Assembly (NCBI GenBank): GCA_951640165.1 | Contig: OX621251.1 | Coordinates: 26,126,893 to 26,190,892 of the forward strand | Source of the DNA: Pseudoips prasinana | Taxonomy: Eukaryota; Arthropoda; Insecta; Lepidoptera; Nolidae | Length of the DNA: 64,000 bases | Direction: 5' to 3' | Shown here: in pieces, positions 56,377 to 64,000 of the stretch | Numbering within the stretch: the first letter of the stretch is position 1 | How the letters are laid out: the number at the start of each line of letters is the position of its first letter | Notes under the pieces: generated by a model | What the model saw: only the letters and a program-made list of their open reading frames with translations | Databases searched by the model: none | Told to the model about the DNA's origin: nothing | Position numbers and translations under genes: made by a program

Positions 56377-56383
56377 GCGAACA

Positions 56384-56480
56384 CCAACCCATCCACCAAG
56401 CGTGGCATCCCCTCAACTGCTGGAGACAATTACATTGTGGAAAGCTTTTGTCCGATAACGTTTTACGGCTGACATGTTGA
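56384..56480 (+). mobile_element. RTE-type 3' tail fragment
   Basis: ccaagcgtggcatcccctca and agcttttgtccgataacgtt form a diverged version of the tail at 19770-19860. Confidence 0.5.
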
Positions 56481-56589
56481 ATATAATGAACCGTAGAAAG
56501 GTTAATTATTATATCATTAGTCATGTATATATATCTTACTAACGGAAATAAGAGAAAGTTATTATGTACAATTTAGCTAACTTTATAAT

Positions 56590-59500
56590 ACTCTGACTAA
56601 TTAACTAAGATACCATCGGGTATGACCTTAAACTGCCTCTATCGGGGGCTCTAGAATCTTAGGATTCATCAGAGGCCTACGATAGCATAGTTACTATCAG
56701 TACAGGATAGTAACTTAGAGCGGCGGCGGAAGAGTAGGCATAATTATGCATACCAACGGCGGCGCTCACAGGCCGAGTCAGCTGGCTTACTGTACGCTCA
56801 CCGAGACGCAGGGGACGAGCACAAGTGAGCTATTTAGTCCGAGGGAGCATACCTGAAACAAAACCCCGATCCAAAGTGTTATCCGACCCGTGCTGAGGGA
56901 TCCTTGGCCAGAGGGTATTCTGGTCGATAACGGAGGGTGTCTATATTGGCGGTCATAGGACACAGCATGGATCCGCCTTACTCCCGTATAGGGCTCTGCG
57001 AGGGTGGACCGTTTAGTCCCTAATACTCGTGGGAACGCAATGGATATAATTCATTTTAATCCTTCAAATGGCGGCGACGTGGTCCGCCACCCGTCACGTT
57101 TCGTTTCCCAGAGAGGCGAAAAGTGGCCAACGGAGAGCCGTTTTGCTACGTTGAATGTGGGAGGAGGAATAGAAGGTAAGATGGACGAAGTATGTCAGCT
57201 GATGAGTGAAAAGCGGATCGATGTGTTGTGTGTGAATGAGACGAAGCGGAAAGGGTGTGATACTACAACACATGGACAATACACGGCGTATTGGTCTGGA
57301 GTACCGAACACCACCAGAGGTTGCCAAGGTGTGGGTCTCATTCTTTCCACAAGTATGTCTGAGTGTGTGACTGAGTTCGAATGCGTGAATGCAAGAGTAA
57401 TGTGGTTGAGAATGAAAGTTGGTATGACCCGTATCTTCCTAGTAGGAGTGTACGCTCCTGTAGATATGGGTGCAGTTGTAATACAGCGAGAACAAGAGGA
57501 AAGAAAGGCATTCTGGGAGACCCTGAGAGATGTGTTGCGGTTAAGTCAGTATAATGAAAGAGTAATAATGTTAGGTGATTTTAATGGATGGGTTGGGGTA
57601 AAACGTGATGGTTTTGAAAGAGTACTAGGTCAATTCGGTGACGAGAGTGAGAATGAGAATGGGTACAGTCTGCTTGAGATATGCTTGGAATGGGGTCTTT
57701 GTGTTACAAATACTATGTTTGAACATAAAAGAATCCATACGTTTCCACGAGAGAGGAAAAATGTGAGAAAGAGTATGATTGACTTCGTGATTGTAGATGA
57801 AAGACTGAGAAAGAATGTTCTAGACACAAGAGTCTATCGTGGGACCGCAATCCATACAGACCACTTTCTGGTAATGAGCCGAATAAGTGGTCTATTCAAA
57901 GGATGGCGCCACCGAATCCCTGAGACTAAAAGTGTACTAGAGAGAATAAAAGTAGAGGAACTGCAAGAGGAAGAAGTGGCAGATGAGTACAAAAGTAAGT
58001 TGGTTGAGAAGTTTGAGGGATCTGAAGACATAAGAGAAGTAGAAGAGCTATGGAAGGTAGTCAAAGAAGGTGTGGTGAGTGTAGCTGGTGAAGTATGTGG
58101 TGTAATAAAGAGATGAAGAGGAAGAAAGATGAAGAATATTTGGTGGGATAAAAGTGTACAAAAAGTTGTATGTGAAAAGAAGAAAGCGTGGTTAGACTGG
58201 CTAGCCACCAGAGCAAACGAACGAATGCATAAGGCGACAAATGAGGATATAGAAAGGGCCTGGAATGATTATAGGAAAATGAAAGAAATTGTAAAGGATG
58301 TGGTGAACGAAAAGAAAAATGAACAAAAGGATAATTTTGATAGAAGGTTGTCTAAGGATTTTCAGACGAACATTAAGTTTTTCTGGAAATCTGTTAGATC
58401 AGTAAGAGGCATAACTCAAACCTCAGAACTGAAATCCATACGAGACCAAGATGGAAATATAGTGAAAGGGGAAGAATGCGTGTTAAAACGTTGGAAGGAG
58501 TATTTTGAAAGTTTGTATGAAAGAGGTGTAACAGAGAGTGAACGTAGTTCACTAAGTATAGGCAAGAACAAATGTAAAGATGACATTGGTATGGATGAGA
58601 TTGTGAAAGCTATTAAGGGTATGAAATCAGGTAAGTCACCAGGGTATGACAGGATAACTTCCGAGATGCTGAAGGCTGGACATGGCGTCATAGCGAGTCA
58701 GCTGTGCAGCCTTTTCAATTTATGCTATACCACCGGCCAAGTGCCAAGTGATTGGTGCAAGGCTGTCATCGTACCTCTTTACAAAGGGAAAGGCTCACGG
58801 CAAGACTGTAAAAACTATAGGGGCATTAGTCTGCTCAGCGTCGTTGGTAAGTTGTATGCAAAAGTATTGGTTGAAAGAGTTGTGAAAGAAACCGATGCGA
58901 AAATATGGGATGCACAGGCAGGTTTTCGGAAAGGAATGGGATGCACGGATCAGGTCTTTTCTCTGCGAAGCATAGTAGAGAAGTTTTTGGGCAAAAACCA
59001 AAAGGTTTACTGTGCCTTCGTAGACTTAGAAAAGGCCTACGATAGAGTGTTGAGGAGTGAACTATGGTCGGTACTGTCCATGTATGGGTTGAACGATAAC
59101 CTTGTTCAAGCACTGAAATCTCTTTATAGGGATTCCAGAGCTTGCGTGAGGATTAACGATTAACGGTCATACACCGAGTGGTTTAGCATCCAAAAGGGTG
59201 TTAGACAGGGATGTGTAGCGTCACCGTGGTTGTTTAACCTATTCATGGATAGCTGTTTAAAAGATTTGAAAGAAAGTGAATGCGGTGTAAGGATGAATGA
59301 GTTACTCATCAAATGTCTGCTTTACGCTGATGATCAAGTTTTACTTGCATCATCGGCGGACGAGTTGCAGGTGATGGTAACAAGTATGCATGAATCTTTT
59401 GAAAGGAAAGGGATGAAAATGAATGTAGGTAAGACGAAAGTAATGGTATTTGAGAGGGATGAATACACGACAACGTGTGATATTGTGATTGGAGGAGAGA

Positions 59501-60172
59501 AAGTCGAACAGGTGAATGAGTTTGTATATTTGGGAACTTTGTTTACGAGAGATGGGAAATATGAAAAAGATATTGTTAGAAGAGTAAATGCGGGGACAGA
59601 GTGAATGGGGCACTACACGCCTTTATGAGTAGCCGGCAAGTACCAAAGAAGGCTCGAATAGCCGTGCACGATGGAGTGTTAGTGCCAACTTTAATGTATG
59701 GAAGTGAAAGTTGGGTATGGCAGAAAAAGAATGAAAGTAAAATAAATTCAGTGGAAATTGGAATTCTGAGAAGTATGTGTGGTGTGACTTTGAGAGACAG
59801 AATTCGAAATACTGGTGTAAGAGAGCGTTGTGGTGTGAAAGAGGATGTAGTCACAAAGATTGAAAAAGGCATGCTGAGATGGTTTGGCCATTTAGAAAGG
59901 ATGAATGAAAGAAGATTGACAAAAGAAGTATACCTGGCCTGTGTGAATGGGGCAACCGGAAGGGGAAGACCACGTCGAACATTCTCTGACCAAATTGGAG
60001 ATATTCTCAAGAAAGGGCAGGTCAGAAGTACCCTAAACTGGCGAGCATGTATGAAGAATATAATGACAGTAATCGAGGCAAAACAAGTATGCAAAGATCG
60101 TGACAAATGGAAATCCGTTGTCTCTGCCTACCCCTCTGGGAAACAGGCGTGAGTCTATGTATGTATGTATGT
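56590..60172 (+). mobile_element. Nearly full-length RTE-superfamily retrotransposon
   Basis: A GC-rich 5' UTR (56640-57003) with short inverted repeats is followed by an endonuclease plus reverse transcriptase coding frame (57040-60152) and a (TATG)n tail at 60156-60172. Only three lesions break the frame. All endonuclease and reverse transcriptase signatures are present, so it died recently. The 5' border is approximate. Confidence 0.85.
57040..60152 (+). pseudogene. RTE endonuclease-reverse transcriptase, three lesions
   Basis: From an ATG at 57040 the frame reads EN motifs CVNETK (catalytic Glu at 57238), VGVYAP, MLGDFNGWVG (57577), SMIDFVIVD and HTDHFLV (57859). It then reads a basic linker, NYRGISLLSVVGKLYAKVL, AFVDLEKAYDR (motif A Asp at 59023), GVRQGCVASPWLFNLFMD and LLYADDQVLL (59323), then [11 protein letters not shown] and a C-terminal [15 protein letters not shown] segment. 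The breaks are a TGA at 58114-58116 and a TAA at 59161-59163, both in frame, and a one-base loss near 59592-59596 in VNAG-NRVNGAL. The whole would be about 1,040 residues. Confidence 0.85.
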
Positions 60173-60227
60173 ATCATAAAGTTTCTCTATTATATATTAC
60201 GCTTGTGGCGGAATATATATACATTAT

Positions 60228-60478
60228 ACATACATTATTCACACACGGCCATCTGATCCCAAACTAAGCAGAGCTTGTACTATGGAAACCAGATAACTGA
60301 TATATTACATATACCATTTTTCTTTTGTACATACATACTTATAAAGATAATTAACACCCAGACTCAGGACTAACAGACATGTTCATGCACACAAATATTT
60401 GTCCCGGGTGGGAATCGAACCCATGACCTGCGGCGTGAAAGGCAGTGTATCTACCAAACCCGCCAACAGGCCCGTCTT
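60228..60478 (-). mobile_element. tRNA-headed SINE, family B, copy 7
   Basis: cacggccatctgatcccaaa to gtcccgggtgggaatcgaac and cgccaacaggcccgtc. Full length. Confidence 0.85.
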
Positions 60479-60591
60479 AATATGGTTAAAATCTTGCTCG
60501 AAACTTGTATTTAAGTTATCAACTATCAATAAGACAGGGTAGGAAGTGAGACATATGGTAATGACACCCTTTGCAGTCGGATCACTTTTAA

Positions 60592-60913
60592 TCTATATAT
60601 ATAAAAATGAAACCCGTTTTCCGTTGTCACGACATCACGCGTGAACGGCTGGACCGATTTCACTATTTCTTTTTTTATTGTGTTTGTTATTGTCAGGAGA
60701 AGGTTCTTATGTAAAAAAAAGAATTTAAAATTGCGCGGAAAATAAGAAAATTTAAGAATACTTCACAACCAAATATTATTTCTAATCTAACCTTAGCGCT
60801 TTCGACAATATAACCTTTTTTAATGTAACTTTTTTTTATTTGACATAGTATTGACAGATAGCGTGCGTTAATAGTCATCGTTAAGACAGGACAAGGTCTG
60901 TCGGGTCAGCTAG
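60592..60913 (+). mobile_element. Short Helitron-like element
   Basis: Starts tctatatatataaaaatgaa and cccgttttccgttgtcacga, and ends ggtctgtcgggtcagctag. It has typical TC...CTAG borders. Confidence 0.75.
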
Positions 60914-60975
60914 TATTATAATACTAGCTGACCCGACAGACCTTGCCCTGTCTTAACGATGACTATTAACGCACA
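60855..60975. repeat. Helitron end duplicated as an inverted repeat
   Basis: The last ~60 bases of the Helitron (gcgttaatagtcatcgttaa to gctagtatta) are followed at once by their inverse, centred near 60918. The arms differ by one or two bases. Confidence 0.9.
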
Positions 60976-61017
60976 TATTTATTATAAGATTTATTATATA
61001 AATCTTATAATAAATAT
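60973..61017. repeat. Perfect 21-base-arm AT palindrome
   Basis: catatttattataagattta and its inverse, immediately beyond the inverted Helitron end. Confidence 0.85.
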
Positions 61018-61113
61018 GTTGTTTTAAAGTGCTAATCATAGCGTTAATCATTTTAGATATCTAGTCATTTGGAACGAGGTTTGTTTTCAAATTCTAACCA
61101 ATAAACCATTTTT

Positions 61114-61402
61114 AGGGTTCCGTAGCCAAATGGCAAAAAACGGAAACTTTATAGATTCGTCATGTCTGTCTGTTCCGCCGTATGTCACATCCACTTTTTT
61201 CCGAAACTATTAGAGCTGTACTGTTGAAACTTGGTAAGTAGATGTATTCTGTGAACCACATTAAGATTTTCACACAAATATAGAAAAAAAAAATTAATAC
61301 GTCATGAATCGTAAACCGCAATTTACCTTCATTTAATCAACTGAAATACTTGCTGCTATGGAACCCTTCATGGGCGAGTCCGACTCGCACTTGGCCGGTT
61401 TT
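61114..61402 (+). repeat. Dispersed repeat, GGGTTCCGTA family
   Basis: agggttccgtagccaaatgg to gagtccgactcgcacttggc and cggtttttt. Intact at both ends. Confidence 0.8.
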
Positions 61403-61404
61403 TT

Positions 61405-61755
61405 ATAATTATTGTACTTCGGGCGTCTTCTGTGTCGTGAATTGAACGTCTTTAAAGTCTGAGCGCAAATCATACATTACAGGAACAAGTTTAATTTCAG
61501 CAAAAAGAAGGAGATTGACCAGACGAAAACAAGTTTTTTCATACTTTGCTTTTATAAGCAATTGCATCACAAAGAATGTGTGATACTGAATAGACTCCAA
61601 TTGCGGTCACTTGCAGATACGTAAGCACGAAGCCTAATGTGCCAATTATATTCATACAAGGTGAAAAGTAAATACTGGAGGAAACTTAAGGAGGGCTACC
61701 TACTATTATTGTCTAACACGTGTTTCATTACCCCATCCTTTTAATATACTCAACT
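61405..61755. other. No recognised feature
   Basis: AT-rich. The minus-strand open frame at 61409-61600 looks fortuitous. Confidence 0.45.
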
Positions 61756-61759
61756 TTTT

Positions 61760-62160
61760 TAGGCCATCCTAAGGTTGCCTAGAAGAGATCGCTGACTGCA
61801 ATAAGATCACCTATTATACGTGTGTGTATTGTAATTCTTTTCCCATGTATCATATACCTATGGTGTGCAATAAAGAGCATGCAATATTCGTTAAGGCAAG
61901 GGGATACAACACCGCCATCGTCCGAACTCCAGGCTGATACTGGAATTTATACATTCCAAAAGTTCTATTTTACATGGGTCCATCATAAAACCAGCGCTGG
62001 AACAGTGAATGTTGCAGCTAGTGCTGAGACGGGACCAATTCAGACTCGCACAGATAACCATTAAGGACTTCTGTATGTGTACCTGTTTATATATATTATT
62101 ATTATCATCTGTGCTTGTTTATTGAATAAATGTATTTTCTTTCTTTCAAAATCAGATCAG
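61760..62160 (+). repeat. Retrotransposon or SINE 3' scraps
   Basis: ggttgcctagaagagatcgc is a short phrase also at 18034 and, inverted, at 55890. The later part ends tgaataaatgtattttcttt, like an A/T tail. Confidence 0.4.
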
Positions 62161-62202
62161 AGATCTTGTTTAATTGTTTTTTCATTGTATTAAAAAAAAG
62201 AA

Positions 62203-62300
62203 TTGTATCGCGGGGACTTTACAAATATACATAATTTAAGAAGTACACTCAGATTCAGAACAATATATTATGTATATGGGTCATACAAATTGTTGTTATA
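62203..62300 (-). mobile_element. SINE family A fragment, heavily decayed
   Basis: gtatcgcggggactttacaa, acactcagattcagaacaat and gggtcatacaaattgttg are the inverted middle of the family. Confidence 0.55.
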
Positions 62301-63060
62301 TATATATTTATTTATTAATTATTTAGAAACAAACAGTCTTACAAATATATGCTTACAAAATAAATATATTATAAATATAGACGTTTAGTTTCCTTAAAGA
62401 TATACATGTATATGTACGTACGTTTTATAATCTAGATTCTTCTCCGGTTCCACAGAACATGCTTGAGTGATAATGATAACCGCAAAAAGACAAAATGTTT
62501 TAATTTTAGATCATAAAAACTATACTTCATATTCGCCACTTACAAAATACTTGGGAACCAGTTTTGAACTTGTAACTCTATTTTCGGCTATAGATTAATT
62601 CCTTATTTTAAAATGTTCCGGTCATTGCCTCATACTCAAATTAAATGCGTATTATATTTGATGTGCACACATTAATTATGTATGTAATATGTATCCGCGT
62701 TATATTACGGTTAAATAATTTTACACTACTTATCTAGAGTCCACCTCACATAGGCGAAAACACTTAACTTTGACATCATCTTTATTACGAGACTATTAAG
62801 GGTGGTTCTTGAATGCTAGCCTGACGTTGATTGAACGTAATTGCCGCGGGTTGCGTTAACCTTGCATACAGTCGACGTCATGTCTGTGGATAAATACACA
62901 TACTAAAAAGGCCCTTACGGCTTTCGTGATAAAGTCTTTGTCAAGATAAAAGTGGATCCACCGACATGGTATCGACAATACATACGAATTTTTTACCATC
63001 GTTTTCAGCAATTATTATGTTTTATTAAGTCATTTTCGGTCGATTTGTCGGTGTTGCTAA
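62301..63060. other. No recognised feature
   Basis: AT-rich, no coding frame. Confidence 0.5.
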
Positions 63061-63074
63061 ATGAGTAACCCGCG

Positions 63075-63165
63075 CCAGAAGGCTTTTGGGGGCTCAAACC
63101 TCAGCTCTGGCTGGTTACTGACGAAAACATAAGAAAAGGGTCAGTTCTATGGACATTTCATCCAA
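63075..63165. repeat. Dispersed repeat relative of 38728-38990
   Basis: agaaggcttttgggggctca and ctctggctggttactgacga. Confidence 0.4.
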
Positions 63166-63304
63166 CTGTTTGTATAAATTAATACGCGTAGAGCATTTCG
63201 TCGATACAAATGCAAACTAAGGGTCCAATTAACATAGAGGCGTTAGTTGGCATTGTGTTTTGAATGAATTGACTCTAAGTCCATTCCTTCAAAACACAGC
63301 ATCA

Positions 63305-63560
63305 CATCATCAGCCTGATATCGACCATGCTGGTCATAGGCCATCCCTCAAAGGTTTTATAACATTGCAATTCCGACGGTTTTCCATAGTCACCGCGCTT
63401 GGCATGTGAGTTGGCGACCGCAGTGGCAGTTAGTACATAAGAGGCGCTGCTGCCTGACTACTTGGTGTATCTCTTAGTCGCCTTACCCACGGGTTGATAT
63501 GGGGAATACCAGGACCACTTTTTATTCTTTCTGAGCCGGAAACCACACGACTTTATACAT
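63305..63560 (-). mobile_element. RTE-type 3' tail, second subfamily, minus strand
   Basis: catcatcagcctgatatcga, ccgcgcttggcatgtgagtt, ccgcagtggcagttagtaca. Close to 34225-34520. Confidence 0.65.
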
Positions 63561-63594
63561 AACAATAAAAATACTTAAGTAAGTCCCATTAGAA

Positions 63595-63745
63595 AATGTA
63601 AGAAAGGTTCATGTGTGTTCACCTCGAAACGAAAGACGCGGCGTGTGCAGCACAAAAGTAGCAAGCAGCAGCGTGTGCAGCAGAAAAGTATCAGTTTTTG
63701 TCCAGCAATGGTCGTCGTCCGACTGACTTGATAATAATGAAGCGT
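63595..63745 (+). mobile_element. RTE 3' tail fragment with an internal duplication
   Basis: gcggcgtgtgcagcacaaaa and gcagcgtgtgcagcagaaaa are tandem, then ttttgtccagcaatggtcgt and gataataatga. Confidence 0.5.
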
Positions 63746-63805
63746 AAATAGCTCAAAATCTTCGGCGATTTTTATACACACAGCTGTTCATTTTGCTTTT
63801 TTTGT

Positions 63806-64000
63806 CATCTATACATATAATATAATCGTACGAAAGTCAAAACTGTACATTGAATATTTTTTTAAAAGGATACTTGGGGCATGATCTACAACCCACATCG
63901 AAGCCAAAAATATAGTTTTTTTAGAATTTTTGTCTGTGTGTCTGTTTGTATGTCCGGGCTAAACTCAAAAAGTATTGAATGGATTTACTTCAAATTTTGC
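63806..64000 (+). mobile_element. Helitron-like element cut by the window end
   Basis: catctatacatataatataa, aggatacttggggcatgatc and tgtatgtccgggctaaactc match the inverse of 51031-51340. Confidence 0.65.

Noticed and set aside
56312..56524. Minus-strand open frame of about 70 codons
   Set aside because: It covers the right end of a MITE and an RTE tail scrap.
57834..58208. Minus-strand Ser/Thr-rich open frame
   Set aside because: Antisense shadow of the RTE linker region.
59576..60106. Long minus-strand open frame (176 codons)
   Set aside because: Antisense shadow of the RTE reverse transcriptase; composition is that of the complement.

Overview
The window looks like AT-rich nuclear DNA of an insect, most probably a moth or butterfly. 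The reasons are GT-AG introns full of transposons, several families of tRNA-headed SINEs, RTE-clade retrotransposons ending in ATG-type microsatellites, and Helitron-like repeats ending in CTAG. This placement is recognised by eye, not computed. No prokaryotic genes, rRNA, CRISPR array or convincing functional tRNA gene was seen.

One host gene is well supported. Eight plus-strand exons between 8148 and 21004 join without a phase error into a 356-residue NAD(P)-dependent oxidoreductase of the Ldh2 (malate / L-lactate / sulfolactate dehydrogenase) family. Its catalytic region is intact, and a poly(A) signal lies 200 bases after the stop. Its introns hold SINEs, MITEs, RTE tails, a broken Jockey-like reverse transcriptase and a repeat mosaic. 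A second, weak candidate is a 55-65 codon minus-strand terminal exon or small gene near 48.6 kb.

Layout. 1-2420: decayed RTE element. 2449-3900: Helitron-like element with internal tandem repeats. 4749-7809: a nearly complete DNA transposon with 30-bp inverted repeats and seven ACTTAAGT boxes. It carries one two-exon gene for a DUF7869-like protein that plausibly is its transposase, with one frameshift. 8148-21004: the Ldh2-family gene. 21-34 kb: SINEs, MITEs, repeat tails and a 58-bp minisatellite born inside an RTE tail. 34.9-38.6 kb: a non-LTR retrotransposon split exactly by a 1527-bp TA-flanked element with its own repeated boxes. 39-56 kb: dispersed repeats, MITEs, Helitron ends and fold-back palindromes. 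56.6-60.2 kb: a nearly intact RTE retrotransposon with three inactivating lesions. 60.2-64 kb: SINEs, Helitron ends and dispersed repeats.

The most interesting item is the DUF7869-like transposon, together with a possible non-autonomous relative at 36.4-38.0 kb. A second theme is the repeated occurrence of fold-back duplications, in which the end of a known repeat is followed directly by its own inverted copy.
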